Assembly (NCBI RefSeq): GCF_015354245.1
Contig: NZ_JADKYZ010000008.1
Coordinates: 124,001 to 188,000, forward strand
DNA: 64,000 nt
Direction of reading: 5' to 3'
Origin: Diaphorobacter caeni
GTDB lineage: Bacteria > Pseudomonadota > Gammaproteobacteria > Burkholderiales > Burkholderiaceae_C
Part shown: positions 28,042-37,114 of the stretch, piece after piece
Position numbering within the stretch: position 1 is the stretch's first letter
Layout: every line of letters starts with the position of its first letter
The notes under the pieces: model-generated
Database searches by the model: none
What the model saw: only the letters and a program-made list of their open reading frames with translations
Told to the model about the DNA's origin: nothing
Program-made: the position numbers and the translations under genes

Positions 28042-28090
28042 ACAAAGCGGGGTCGCGCGAGGCGATCTTAAAAATTTGGCAGACATGGCT

Positions 28091-28119
28091 CTTGAAATGC
28101 CTGACTTCTCTCCCATTTT
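28091..28119 (+). promoter_or_regulatory. Sigma-32-type heat-shock promoter
   Basis: CTTGAAA (28091-28097), 14-nt spacer, CCCATTTT (28112-28119), a close match to the RpoH consensus CTTGAAA-N(11-16)-CCCCATnT. It lies about 57 bp before the Hsp20 start codon. Confidence 0.8.
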
Positions 28120-28175
28120 CTCAACAAGCGCGCGACATGTTCAAAAAATGTTCTGAATCCCACAGGAGTCTAGAG

Positions 28176-28562
28176 ATGATTTTCGCACCCGTTATCGGCC
28201 GTCATGCAGCATTTGGTATCCCCCGCGTTTCCGACGAGGCCGTGCAACGCTTTCTGCGCAGCACATTGCAGAGCGCAGCCCCCGAAAAGGATGTCCACGT
28301 CAGCAAGGATGACAATGGCGTCGTCACGCTGCAACTCGACGTTCCGGGCCTGAGCCGCGAGCAGTTGCAGATCCGCATCGAGGGCAAGCAAGTGCATCTC
28401 TCCAGCATTGAAGGTGCGCCTCGCAATGTGCGACGCAGCTGGGAGCTGGCCGATGAAATCGACGCCTCCGCCAGCGGTGCCAAGCTCGAGAACGGGGTGT
28501 TGACCCTCACGCTCTCGAAGCTTGCCCCCGTGGACAAGAGCGTGCAGCTCGCGATCAACTGA
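28176..28562 (+). CDS. Small heat-shock protein Hsp20 (alpha-crystallin domain)
   Basis: 128 residues. ATP-independent holdase that binds unfolding proteins. The alpha-crystallin domain spans about 45-125: VTLQLDVPGLSREQLQIRIEGKQVHL and the C-terminal AKLENGVLTLTLSK strand. It lacks an obvious IxI/V tail beyond VQLAIN and has a short N-terminus for the family. Start at ATG 28176 with AGGAG 7 nt upstream. Preceded by a sigma-32-like promoter and followed by a strong terminator. Confidence 0.9.
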   Translation: MIFAPVIGRHAAFGIPRVSDEAVQRFLRSTLQSAAPEKDVHVSKDDNGVVTLQLDVPGLSREQLQIRIEGKQVHLSSIEGAPRNVRRSWELADEIDASASGAKLENGVLTLTLSKLAPVDKSVQLAIN

Positions 28563-28606
28563 GGCTTTCGTTATCGTTCACCGAGACCGTTCATGCATAG
28601 CAAGGG

Positions 28607-28638
28607 AAAGGCAGCTCCAGGGCTGCCTTTTCTTTTTT
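28607..28638 (+). terminator. Terminator of the hsp20 gene
   Basis: 9-bp stem AAAGGCAGC/GCTGCCTTT, 6-nt loop, then TCTTTTTT. 45 bp after the hsp20 stop. Confidence 0.85.
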
Positions 28639-28649
28639 GCTTGTGTTGT

Positions 28650-28830
28650 TTTACGCTGCCTTTGGCAGCGATTGCTTGGTCGTTTTGGGACGTCGATAAA
28701 CGCTTTCATGCGTCGTTGCACCTCCTTGCCGTGCAGGAGTACTGTCTGCGTCGGTGGCGCCTAGCCTGAAAGCGTTTCTCGGCGTTGGGGTGGGTGATTC
28801 AAACGCCCCGCTCGCTTCGTTGGCCCGCTA
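28650..28830 (-). ncRNA. Putative structured 3'-UTR RNA element, copy 1 (downstream of argE)
   Basis: Homologous to 58240-58420 and 62330-62480. On the minus strand: main helix AAACGCTTTCA/TGAAAGCGTTT (28777-28767 with 28708-28698), 58-nt core with CACC/GGTG helix, GTAC hairpin and CGGCAAGGAGGTGCAACGACGC, then a separate hairpin CGCTGCC-AAA-GGCAGCG (28670-28654). The helix begins 86 nt after the argE stop, in sense. Conserved CCCCAACG and CCCAAAACGA flank the main helix. Confidence 0.55.
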
Positions 28831-28862
28831 CCCCAAGACATGGTGAATTCGGAGTCGGCTTT

Positions 28863-30026
28863 TCAAACCAGCGATTGGCCTATCTTTCGCAGGAAACGCT
28901 CGCATGATTCGAGCTGTTCGATGTCTACATACTCATCCGGCTTGTGGGCCTGCTCTATCGAGCCCGGGCCGCACACTACCGTGGGGATGCCCATGTTGAG
29001 AAACAGACCTGCTTCGGTGGCGTAGGCGACCTTGCGTTTGTGCTGGTCCGCGGTGAGCGCGCGCACCAGCTGGGTGATGGCGGCGTCTTCGGATGCGTCG
29101 AAGGCGGGGGCGTTGGCGCCGATTTCTATGTCGATGCGGGCGTCGGCGAATTCCTTGCGCATGCGCGGCAACAGCTCGGTCTGCACGTAGGCATCGACCT
29201 CGCCTTGGATGCGCTCGGCCGACATGCCCGGGAGATTGCGGAATTCGTAGACGAATTCGCAGAGCTCGGGGATGGTGTTGACCGCGATGCCGCCCTGGAT
29301 CTGGTTGGTGGTCATCGTGGTGAAAGGCACGTCAAAGAATTCGTCGTAAGGGCCGCGCTCCTTGAAGTGCTCGGCGATGTCACGGATGCGGCAGATCAGG
29401 CGGGCGGCGTATTCGATGGCGTTCGTGCCGCTCGGCGTGAGCGATGAATGCGCGGCCCGGCCATGCACGCGGCAGCGGTGCACGTTGATGCCCTTGTTGG
29501 CCACGACGACCTGCATGCTCGTGGGCTCGCCCACGATGCAGCCGTCGAACTTCGCGCCGCGCAGCTGAAGCTCCTTGAGCATCACCGGCGCACCCACGCA
29601 GCCCACCTCCTCGTCATAGGACAGCGCAAAGTGCAGCGGCTTGGCACGCGGCATCGCCTTGTATTCAGGCACCAGCGCCAGCCCAGCGGCGATGAAGCCC
29701 TTCATGTCGCAGCTGCCGCGTCCGTAGAGTCGACCATCCCGTTCGGTCAGCACGAACGGCTGGCTGTTCCATTGCTGGCCGTCGACCGGCACCACATCGG
29801 TATGGCCCGAGAGCACGATGCCGCCCTCGGTCCGGCCATCGGCTGCGGGCAGCGTGGCGAACAGGTTGGCCTTGTCGCCTGCGGGCGAGTGCATCAGCTC
29901 GACGCGTGCGCCTTGCGCCGCCAGCGCATCGCGCACGCATTCAATGAGCTGCAGGTTGGAGTTGCGGCTGGTGGTGTCGAAGGACACCAGTTTTTCCAGC
30001 CATTCGCGGGTGTTCATCCAGATCAT
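28863..30026 (-). CDS. argE: Acetylornithine deacetylase (M20 peptidase family)
   Basis: 387 residues, the usual ArgE length. Zn-dependent hydrolysis of N-acetylornithine in arginine synthesis. Metal-site motifs: SGHTDVVPVDG, YGRGSCDMKG and SYDEEVGCVGAP. M20 relatives (succinyl-diaminopimelate desuccinylase, other deacylases) are similar; the MNTREWLEKLVSFDTTSRNSNL start and overall pattern favour ArgE. MNTREW at 30017 is an alternative start. A structured repeat lies just beyond its stop. Confidence 0.85.
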   Translation of the reverse strand: MIWMNTREWLEKLVSFDTTSRNSNLQLIECVRDALAAQGARVELMHSPAGDKANLFATLPAADGRTEGGIVLSGHTDVVPVDGQQWNSQPFVLTERDGRLYGRGSCDMKGFIAAGLALVPEYKAMPRAKPLHFALSYDEEVGCVGAPVMLKELQLRGAKFDGCIVGEPTSMQVVVANKGINVHRCRVHGRAAHSSLTPSGTNAIEYAARLICRIRDIAEHFKERGPYDEFFDVPFTTMTTNQIQGGIAVNTIPELCEFVYEFRNLPGMSAERIQGEVDAYVQTELLPRMRKEFADARIDIEIGANAPAFDASEDAAITQLVRALTADQHKRKVAYATEAGLFLNMGIPTVVCGPGSIEQAHKPDEYVDIEQLESCERFLRKIGQSLV

Positions 30027-30059
30027 CGACGCAGTGTACGCTGCGCCGATGACCGGATT

Positions 30060-31262
30060 TCATTCGTGGCGCAACGCGTCGATCGGATCGAGCCGCGCAG
30101 CACGACGCGCCGGGAAGTACCCGAACACCACGCCGATTGCCGCCGAGAACACGAAGCTCAGCAGATTCACGCCCGGGCTGAACATGTAGGGCACCTGCAT
30201 GAGCTGCGAGAGGCCGAGCGACGCCAGCGTCGCGAGCACGATGCCGATCAGTCCGCCGATCGCCGCGAGCACCACGGCTTCGATGAGAAACTGCAGCAGC
30301 ACATCGCGCTCCAGCGCGCCGATGGCCAGACGCAGACCGATCTCGCGCGTGCGTTCGGTCACGCTCACCAGCATGATGTTCATGATGCCGATGCCGCCTA
30401 CCAAAAGGCTCACCGCCGCCACCGCGCCGAGCAGCATGGTCAGCACCTTGGTGGTGCCCGAGAGCGTGTCGGCGAGCTGCTTGGTGTCGAGAATGTTGAA
30501 GTTGTTCTCGTCACCCTTGGCGAGCTTGCGCTGCTCGCGCAGCAGGCTGTTCAAGCTGGACTTCACGCGTTCGGGATCGCTTTCGTCCTGCATCGAAATC
30601 AGCAGCGTGTTCACCCGCGTGTTGCCGGTCAGGCGGCGCTGCATGGTCTTCAGCGGGATCAGCACCATGTCGTCCTGGTCGTTGCCGAACGCGCCCTGCC
30701 CCTTGGAGCCGAGCACGCCGATCACCTCGCACGAAAACGCCTTCACGCGCAGGCGCTCGCCGAGCACGTCATCCTTGCCGAAGAGCTCGCGGCGCACGGT
30801 CTCGCCGATGATGCAGACGGCCGAACCTGCCTTCATCTCATCGGCGGTGAACTCCCGGCCCTGCACCAGCGGCCAGTTGCCGGTGACGAGCCAGGCGTTG
30901 GTGCTGCCGATCACGCTGCTCGACCAGTTGCGGCCGCCCGCGACCAGCGTCGCGGCGGAGCGCGCCTCGGGCGCCACCGCGAGAATGCCGCCGATCTGTT
31001 GGGCGATGATGTCGGCATCGGTGTCCTTGAACGAGGGCGCGGTCGCCGATCCCGGCCCCATGCGCTGGCCCGGCCGCACCTGCAGCAGATTGGTGCCAAG
31101 GCCCGAAATCTGCTCCTGCACCGCGCGCGTCGCGCCGTTGCCCAGCGTGACCATGGTGATCACCGCGCTCACGCCGATCACGATGCCGAGCACCGTGAGA
31201 AACGAGCGCAGCAGGTTGCGGCGGATGGAACGCAATGCCAGCCAAATCGTGTTGAACAGCAT
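30060..31262 (-). CDS. MacB-like ABC transporter permease (FtsX domain)
   Basis: 400 residues: N-terminal membrane helix (LRSFLTVLGIVIGVSAVITMVTLGNGA), a periplasmic MacB_PCD domain, then three C-terminal helices of the FtsX type (VAAVSLLVGGIGIMNIMLVSVTERTREIGLR). E. coli MacB carries the ATPase and permease on one chain; here they are separate genes, overlapping by one base (TGATG). Works with the adaptor and outer-membrane factor encoded upstream to export drugs or peptides. Confidence 0.9.
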   Translation of the reverse strand: MLFNTIWLALRSIRRNLLRSFLTVLGIVIGVSAVITMVTLGNGATRAVQEQISGLGTNLLQVRPGQRMGPGSATAPSFKDTDADIIAQQIGGILAVAPEARSAATLVAGGRNWSSSVIGSTNAWLVTGNWPLVQGREFTADEMKAGSAVCIIGETVRRELFGKDDVLGERLRVKAFSCEVIGVLGSKGQGAFGNDQDDMVLIPLKTMQRRLTGNTRVNTLLISMQDESDPERVKSSLNSLLREQRKLAKGDENNFNILDTKQLADTLSGTTKVLTMLLGAVAAVSLLVGGIGIMNIMLVSVTERTREIGLRLAIGALERDVLLQFLIEAVVLAAIGGLIGIVLATLASLGLSQLMQVPYMFSPGVNLLSFVFSAAIGVVFGYFPARRAARLDPIDALRHE

Positions 31263-31999
31263 CAGTGGGCCTCCGCCGGATTCGCCCGCAGCATGAACGG
31301 CTCGTTGGGCACGTCGCTGTCCATCATGCCGTCCTTGAAGCGCACGATGCGCCGCGCGTAGGCCGCCATGTCGGGCTCGTGCGTCACCATGATCACGGTG
31401 ATGCCGTGCTCCACGTTGAGCTGCCAGAGCAGCTCCATGATCTCGTAGCTGCGCTGCGTGTCGAGGTTGCCGGTAGGCTCATCGGCGAGCAGCACCAGCG
31501 GCTCGGTCACGATGGCGCGCGCGATCGCCACGCGCTGCTGCTGGCCGCCCGACAGCTCGGACGGTCCATGGTGCTCCCAGCCCGTGAGCCCCACCGCAGC
31601 CAATGCTTTTTTCGCCGCGGCGTGACGCTCGGCGGGCGCTTCGCCGCGATACAAAAGCGGCAGCTCGACGTTCTCCTGCGCCGAGGTGCGCGGCAGCAGG
31701 TGAAAGCCCTGGAAGACGAAGCCAAGGTACTGGCGACGCAGGAGCGCACGCTCGTCGCGCGTGAGGTTCTCCACATGCGCGCCCTTGAAAAGATACTCGC
31801 CGGTGGTGGGCCGGTCCAGACAGCCGATGGTGTTCATCGCCGTGGACTTGCCCGATCCGCTCGGCCCCATGATGGCCACGAAGTCGCCCTGCGCGATCTG
31901 CAGGTTCACGCCCTTGAGCGCCTGAAACGCGAGCGCGCCCGTGCCGTAAGTCCTCGTCACGTTGCGCAGCTCGATCAGCGGAGTCGCGCTCGTCGTCAT
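31262..31999 (-). CDS. MacB/LolD-type ABC transporter ATP-binding protein
   Basis: 245 residues. Walker [13 protein letters not shown] signature [14 protein letters not shown], Walker [14 protein letters not shown] and the H-loop VTHEPDMA are complete. Powers the split MacB-like permease encoded immediately downstream. Its start overlaps the adaptor gene's stop as ATGA, so adaptor, ATPase and permease are translationally coupled. Confidence 0.93.
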   Translation of the reverse strand: MTTSATPLIELRNVTRTYGTGALAFQALKGVNLQIAQGDFVAIMGPSGSGKSTAMNTIGCLDRPTTGEYLFKGAHVENLTRDERALLRRQYLGFVFQGFHLLPRTSAQENVELPLLYRGEAPAERHAAAKKALAAVGLTGWEHHGPSELSGGQQQRVAIARAIVTEPLVLLADEPTGNLDTQRSYEIMELLWQLNVEHGITVIMVTHEPDMAAYARRIVRFKDGMMDSDVPNEPFMLRANPAEAH

Positions 32000-33387
32000 C
32001 CCTTGGCTCCCTTCGCTCCCGCAACGCGCTGATCGGTGATCACGCGCATGCCCGGCTGCAGCTGGTCGCCGGTGACCTCGGTGCTGCGGCCATCGGAGAT
32101 GCCGGTGTGCACCAGAACAGGACGTGCCGTGCCGCCCTCGTCGACCCAGATGCGGCGTTCGCCCGCAGGCAAGGCGGGCTCGTCCCCGCCCTTGCCCGAT
32201 CCGCCGCCCATGCGCGGTGGGCGTGGCATGAGCTGGCCCATGATGCCGCCGCCGCTGCCACCGCTGCCCTTGGCCTTGTCACCCCCAGCGCCCGAAGGCC
32301 CCGAGGCGGGTGCCGGAGCCCCTGCGGCCGCGCCCGACGGCGTGAAGCGCAGCGCCGCGTTCGGCACCAGCAGCACGTCCTTGCGCTGCGTGGAAACGAT
32401 GGTGGCCGATGCCGTCATGCCGGGACGCAGCGTGCGGTCCTCGTTGTTCACGTTCAGGCGCGTGGTGTAGGTCACCACGTTGTCGGTGGTCGTCGATCCG
32501 AAGGCCACGCGCGCCACCTTGGCGGGAAAACTGCGGCCCGGCCAGGCGCTCACGGTGAAGCTCGCACTCTGGTCCTGCTGGACGCTGCCGACATCGGCCT
32601 CGTCCACGTTCACGTCCAGCCGCAACTGCGACAGATCTTCGGCCAGCGTGAACAGCGTCACGGCCTGCAGCGATGCGGCCACGGCGTTGCCGGGCTCGAC
32701 CGCGCGCGTGAGCACCACCCCGTCGATCGGCGAGACCACGGACGCCTTGGACAGATTGGTCTCATCGGACGCAAGCGCCGCCTTGGCGTCGCGCACCGAC
32801 GCGGAGGCCGAATTCTGCGATGCGATCGCGCGGTCCAGCGTCGCCTTGCCGGTGTCCATCTCGCTCGCCGCCGGCACCTTGCCGCCCGAGATGCGGTGCA
32901 CCTCCTGCAGACGCTTGAGGCTGGCCTCCGCCTCCGCCGCCGTGGCGTTGGCCTCGGCGAGCTTGGCCTGAGCCGAGGCGAGCGACGCGCGCGAACGCTC
33001 GACCTGCGAGCGCAGCTTGGTCGGGTCGAGCTCGACCAGCACCTGGCCCTTCTTCACATGGTCGTTCACGTCGACCAGCACCCGCGCCACCGTGCCCGAG
33101 AGTTCGCTGCCGATGGTCACCGAGCGCGTGGGCTGCAGCGTGCCGTTGGCCATCACGGTGAGCGTGATGTCGCCCTTGACTGCCGGTTGGCTCACGAACT
33201 GCGGTGCGGCCTTGGCTGCACTGTTCTTGCTCCACGCATAGACGCCGCCCGCCGCCACGACCAGCGCGGCCACGCCGAGCCAGACCGTCGTGCGCTGCCA
33301 CCATCTGCGCGACGCGCCGGTGCCCAGCAGATCGCGCTTGGCCTGTTCTGCGGAGGTGGATGTGGGGTTCTGCTGCTGCTCGCTCAT
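31996..33387 (-). CDS. MacA-like periplasmic adaptor subunit
   Basis: 463 residues. Membrane-fusion protein with one N-terminal helix (about 32-52), lipoyl-like halves, a coiled-coil hairpin (about 120-210) and a beta-barrel domain. GSELSGTVARVLVDVNDHVKKGQVLVELDP is typical of MacA. A Gly/Pro/Ala-rich low-complexity insertion lies in the C-terminal third (SGPSGAGGDKAKGSGGSGGG), absent in E. coli MacA. It overlaps the OMF gene upstream and the ATPase gene downstream by 4 bp each. Confidence 0.9.
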   Translation of the reverse strand: MSEQQQNPTSTSAEQAKRDLLGTGASRRWWQRTTVWLGVAALVVAAGGVYAWSKNSAAKAAPQFVSQPAVKGDITLTVMANGTLQPTRSVTIGSELSGTVARVLVDVNDHVKKGQVLVELDPTKLRSQVERSRASLASAQAKLAEANATAAEAEASLKRLQEVHRISGGKVPAASEMDTGKATLDRAIASQNSASASVRDAKAALASDETNLSKASVVSPIDGVVLTRAVEPGNAVAASLQAVTLFTLAEDLSQLRLDVNVDEADVGSVQQDQSASFTVSAWPGRSFPAKVARVAFGSTTTDNVVTYTTRLNVNNEDRTLRPGMTASATIVSTQRKDVLLVPNAALRFTPSGAAAGAPAPASGPSGAGGDKAKGSGGSGGGIMGQLMPRPPRMGGGSGKGGDEPALPAGERRIWVDEGGTARPVLVHTGISDGRSTEVTGDQLQPGMRVITDQRVAGAKGAKG

Positions 33388-34904
33388 GGCTTACCTGCCT
33401 GGGAAATCTGTGAATCGGGTGGGGTGTCGGCATTGGCCAATTCGGGGGACCAGCCGCCGCCCAGCGCCTTGTAGAGACGCACATGGTCCTGCAGCAGGCT
33501 GGCCTCGGTGCTCACCACGCTGTCCTGCGCGGAGAGCAGGCTGCGCTGGGTCTCCAGCACGGTCTGGAAGTCCACCAGCCCGCTGCCGTACTGCTGCAGC
33601 GCAAGCAGACTGGCATTTTCAGCCGCCTCGGCCGCGATGCGCAGTTCCGCCAGTCTGGCGCCGTCGCCCCCGATGGTGGAGAGCGCGTCCTCGACCTCCT
33701 TGAGCGCCGTGAGCACCGTGGTCTGGTAGCCGCTGCGCGACTGCTCGAGCGCGGCGATCTGCGCCTCTACCTGAGCGCGCAGCGCACCTCCGTCGAACAC
33801 CGGCACCGACAGCCCGCCAAGAATCGAGGCCGCCACGGCGGAGCCGCCGCTCAGGGCGCCCAGCGTCGCCGCGCCCAGCCCCAGCGATCCGCTGAGTTTG
33901 AGACTCGGATAGCGCGAGGCCTGGGCCTGATCGACCCGCGAGAGCGCAGCGCGTACCTGCTCGCCCGCCTGCCACACATCGGGACGCTGGCGCAGCGTGT
34001 CGGCGGGAAATCTCAAGGTCAGTTGCTGCGGCACCTGCGGCATGTTGTGTACCGCCGCAAGCTGCCGGTCCAGCGCTTCGGGCGTTTGCCCGGTCAGCAC
34101 GGCAAGGCCGTGACGGCTCTGCGCAATGGAGCTCTCGAGCGCGGGCAACTGCGCCGCCGTCTGCTGCACCTGCGTGCGCGATTGTTCGACCACGAGCGAG
34201 GTGGTCAACCCCGCCTGACGCCGCCACTCGGTGATCTGCAGGGTTTCGCGCTGGCTCTTGAGATTGTTCTCGGCGATCACGAGGCGCTGCTGCGCGCCGC
34301 GCAGATCGACATAGGCCAGCGCCACCTCGGCCGAGAGCGACACGCGCGCGCCTTCAAGAGCCGCGCGGGTGGCGGCCAGATCCGCCTCGCTCGCCGCAAC
34401 GCCCGCCTGCAGCTTGCCGAACAGATCGATCTCCCAGCTCGCGTCGAGCCCGGTGCTCAGGTAGTTCGAGCTGCCGTTGTTGCCCTGCCGCGAACGCTGT
34501 GCCGACGCCGATGCGCCTGCGCTGGGCAGAAGGCCCGCACGCGTCTGCTCGGCCTGCGCACGCGCCTGCACGACCGCCTGCTGGGCACCGCGCAGACCGG
34601 GATTGGCGGCAAGCGCCTGCTCAATCAGCGCGGTCAGCTGCGCATCGCCGAGCTGATCCCACCAGCGAATCAGTGCTTCGTCAGCCCCCGTGGTCTGCGA
34701 CGCGCCCGCGCCCGTCCAGTTCTGCGGCACCGCGATCTGCGCGCTCTCGCCTGGAAGGCTGCGATCGACGGACAGCGTCGAACACCCCGCGATCAGCAGC
34801 GCCAGCCCCAGAACGCTCATCCTCGTGAGCGACCTGCCCGCCAAGCCCGCCGTGGGCGGAGGCTCCCGCCGTGAAAAAGTGGTTGGAGAATAAATGTGGA
34901 ACAT
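33384..34904 (-). CDS. NodT-family outer-membrane efflux lipoprotein
   Basis: About 506 residues. TolC-like outer-membrane channel with a lipobox LLIAGC near residue 40 and two OEP repeats (WWDQLGDAQLTALIEQALAANPGLR; LRFPADTLRQRPDVWQAGEQVRAAL). First gene of the four-gene export operon, overlapping the adaptor by 4 bp. ATG 34904 chosen; a later ATG (MSVLGLAL) directly before the signal hydrophobic segment is also possible, and the longest frame is unlikely because it extends into the promoter region. Confidence 0.87.
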   Translation of the reverse strand: MFHIYSPTTFSRREPPPTAGLAGRSLTRMSVLGLALLIAGCSTLSVDRSLPGESAQIAVPQNWTGAGASQTTGADEALIRWWDQLGDAQLTALIEQALAANPGLRGAQQAVVQARAQAEQTRAGLLPSAGASASAQRSRQGNNGSSNYLSTGLDASWEIDLFGKLQAGVAASEADLAATRAALEGARVSLSAEVALAYVDLRGAQQRLVIAENNLKSQRETLQITEWRRQAGLTTSLVVEQSRTQVQQTAAQLPALESSIAQSRHGLAVLTGQTPEALDRQLAAVHNMPQVPQQLTLRFPADTLRQRPDVWQAGEQVRAALSRVDQAQASRYPSLKLSGSLGLGAATLGALSGGSAVAASILGGLSVPVFDGGALRAQVEAQIAALEQSRSGYQTTVLTALKEVEDALSTIGGDGARLAELRIAAEAAENASLLALQQYGSGLVDFQTVLETQRSLLSAQDSVVSTEASLLQDHVRLYKALGGGWSPELANADTPPDSQISQAGKP

Positions 34905-35059
34905 GATTGACTTTCGACTGCCTCGCCGCCCATCCGGCCCACGGAATCCTCCCGTGCTGCAAGCGCATCTCGATTTGTAACTTTCGTCGATTGTCACCCC
35001 GCCTTTTGTAGCGCTGACATCGGGCGTGTGAAGCCTCTGTAAACAATCAAAAGAATCGC

Positions 35060-35171
35060 GAATCGACACGTTGATTCGGGCAGTCATCCGACAGAAAGCA
35101 CCGGACAACTCGCGAAGAATGCTGCCATTGCGCACTTTCTATCAGAACGCACTGTCTCAGAGATCGAGACA
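35060..35171. promoter_or_regulatory. Divergent promoter region with two inverted repeats
   Basis: Within the 356-bp gap between the efflux operon (minus) and wrbA (plus). Repeat 1: AATCGAC-AC-GTTGATT (35061-35076, one mismatch). Repeat 2: TGTCTC-N7-GAGACA (35153-35171), which has the T-N11-A form of LysR-type sites. Either could control the efflux operon or wrbA. The proteins that bind are unknown. Confidence 0.35.
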
Positions 35172-35260
35172 ATGAATTCGCCGATTGGCGACACAATGCG
35201 TCCATCGACTCCTTCAGCGTAGACAACCCACCCAACCACCACTCCCATCAAGGAATCCAA

Positions 35261-35863
35261 ATGGCAAAAGTTCTCGTGCTCTATCATTCCATGTACGGTC
35301 ATATCGAATCCATGGCCGACGCCATCGCCGAAGGCGCCAAGAGCGTGCCCGGCGCTGAGGTAACGATCAAGCGCGTGCCCGAAACCATGCCCACCGACGT
35401 GTTCAAGAACGCTGGCGGCAAGGCCGATCAGGTCGCTCCCGTGGCCTCCCCCGCCGAACTGGCGGACTACGACGCGATCATCGTCGGCACCCCCACCCGC
35501 TTCGGCAACATGTCGGCGCAGATGCGCAACTTCTGGGACCAGACCGGCGGCCTCTGGGCCAAGGGCGCGCTGGTCGGCAAGGTGGCGAGCGTGTTCGTCT
35601 CCACCGGCACCGGCGGCGGCCAGGAAATGACAGCCGTGACGACCTGGGCCACACTCGCTCACCATGGCATGCTGATCGTTCCCGTCGGCTACCGCTTCCC
35701 CGAGCAGACCAACCTGACCGCTGTGAAGGGCGGCAACTCGCCCTACGGCGCCACGACCATCGCCGGTCCGGACGGCTCGCGCCAGCCCCATTCCGACGAA
35801 TTGCTCATCGCCCGTGGTCAGGGCAAGGCAGTGGCCGAACTGGCCGTGAAGCTGGCCCGATAA
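35261..35863 (+). CDS. wrbA: NAD(P)H:quinone oxidoreductase, WrbA family
   Basis: 200 residues, flavodoxin fold with FMN. Two-electron reduction of quinones, limiting oxidative stress. Motifs: [21 protein letters not shown] (FMN phosphate loop), [24 protein letters not shown] and [20 protein letters not shown] precedes the ATG. Monocistronic and divergent from the efflux operon. Confidence 0.95.
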   Translation: MAKVLVLYHSMYGHIESMADAIAEGAKSVPGAEVTIKRVPETMPTDVFKNAGGKADQVAPVASPAELADYDAIIVGTPTRFGNMSAQMRNFWDQTGGLWAKGALVGKVASVFVSTGTGGGQEMTAVTTWATLAHHGMLIVPVGYRFPEQTNLTAVKGGNSPYGATTIAGPDGSRQPHSDELLIARGQGKAVAELAVKLAR

Positions 35864-35869
35864 GCTGAG

Positions 35870-35966
35870 AAGAATCACACCCTGAGTCGCTTCGCGGCTG
35901 CCCCCTGCGCCGCGTCAGATGCGTGCATGGTGGGAGGCGTGAGGCCCCCAGGGGCCACTGATTCTC
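35870..35966. repeat. Intergenic hairpin element after wrbA
   Basis: Non-coding stretch bounded by AGAATCA/TGATTCT arms, with inner CCCCTG/CAGGGG and a CGCTTCGCG hairpin. The phrase CTGAGTCGCTTCGCGGCT is one I recall as a dispersed intergenic motif in Comamonadaceae genomes. One copy only in this window. Confidence 0.4.
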
Positions 35967-35967
35967 A

Positions 35968-36003
35968 AATGACAAACGGCTCCCTCGGGAGCCGTTTGTC
36001 ATT
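35968..36003. terminator. Bidirectional hairpin between wrbA and tsaD
   Basis: Perfect 17-bp inverted repeat AATGACAAACGGCTCCC/GGGAGCCGTTTGTCATT with a 2-nt centre, between convergent genes. The T-tracts are weak on both sides, so stability of the stem is the main evidence. Confidence 0.65.
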
Positions 36004-36016
36004 GTGGGTGAATGGA

Positions 36017-37057
36017 TCAGACCAGCGTGTCGAGCGGCCAGCGCGGCTTCACGTCGAAAGCGTATTCCACGTTCGCCTGCTCACGCCCGGCCTGCAGACG
36101 CATCGCGGCGGCCATGGCGATCATGGCGCCGTTGTCGGTGCACAGGTGCAGTTCCGGATAGTGCACGCGGATCTTGCGGAGTGCGCAGGCTTCGTTGAGC
36201 TGCTCGCGCAGCAGCCTGTTGGCGCCCACGCCACCGGCCACCACCACGCGCTTCATGCCGGTCTGATCGAGCGCGGCCAGTGTTTTCTTGACCAGCACCT
36301 CGACGATCGCGGCCTGCGTGCTCGCGGCCAGATCGGCCTTGCGCGCTTCGAGTTCATCGCCAAGCTTCTTGGCCTGCGTGAGCACCGCCGTCTTGAGGCC
36401 CGCGAAGGAGAAATCAAGATCGCCCGAATGCAGCAGCGGCCTTGGCAGCTTGAACGCTTTGGGATCGCCACCCTCGGCGAGCTTGGAGAGCACCGGGCCA
36501 CCGGGATACGGAAGGCCCATCAGCTTGGCGGACTTGTCGAACGCCTCGCCCGCCGCGTCGTCAATCGTTTCGCCCAGAATCTCGTACTCGCCCACGCCAT
36601 CCACGCGCATGAGCTGCGTGTGACCGCCGGACACCAGCAGCGCCACGAAGGGAAATTCCGGCGGATCGGCGCTCAGGAACGGCGACAGCAGATGCCCTTC
36701 CAGGTGGTGCACGCCGAGCACCGGCTTGTCCAGCGACGCCGCGAGCGAGCAGGCCACGCCAGCGCCCACCAGCAGCGCACCGGCCAGGCCCGGGCCGCGC
36801 GTGAAGGCGACGACATCGACATCGGTCAGCGAGACACCCGCGTCCGTGAGCACCTTCTGGGTGAGCGGCAGCGCGCGGCGGATATGGTCACGGCTGGCCA
36901 GTTCGGGGACAACGCCGCCATAGGCGCGGTGCATCTCGATCTGGCTGTGCAGCGCATGCGAAAGAAGTGCGGGCACGCCCCCATCGTCCGGCACGCGCAC
37001 AAGGGCCACGCCGGTTTCATCACAGGAGGATTCGAACCCAAGAATCAACGAACTCAT
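36017..37057 (-). CDS. tsaD: tRNA N6-threonylcarbamoyladenosine synthase subunit TsaD
   Basis: 346 residues. Transfers the threonylcarbamoyl group to A37 of ANN-reading tRNAs. Family signatures: [15 protein letters not shown] at the N-terminus, [13 protein letters not shown], the metal His pair in [12 protein letters not shown] and [10 protein letters not shown]. Start at ATG 37057 (MSSLIL) instead of an upstream TTG. Convergent with wrbA, with a strong hairpin between them. Confidence 0.97.
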   Translation of the reverse strand: MSSLILGFESSCDETGVALVRVPDDGGVPALLSHALHSQIEMHRAYGGVVPELASRDHIRRALPLTQKVLTDAGVSLTDVDVVAFTRGPGLAGALLVGAGVACSLAASLDKPVLGVHHLEGHLLSPFLSADPPEFPFVALLVSGGHTQLMRVDGVGEYEILGETIDDAAGEAFDKSAKLMGLPYPGGPVLSKLAEGGDPKAFKLPRPLLHSGDLDFSFAGLKTAVLTQAKKLGDELEARKADLAASTQAAIVEVLVKKTLAALDQTGMKRVVVAGGVGANRLLREQLNEACALRKIRVHYPELHLCTDNGAMIAMAAAMRLQAGREQANVEYAFDVKPRWPLDTLV

Positions 37058-37114
37058 GGGTCCCAAGTGTAGTGGCGCGCGCGATTCAAGCCGGCCAAAG
37101 GGACAAGCCCGCCC

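Noticed and set aside
29448-31361. A long plus-strand frame over argE and the MacB-like permease
   Set aside because: Same shadow pattern; the opposite strand encodes recognised families over the whole length.
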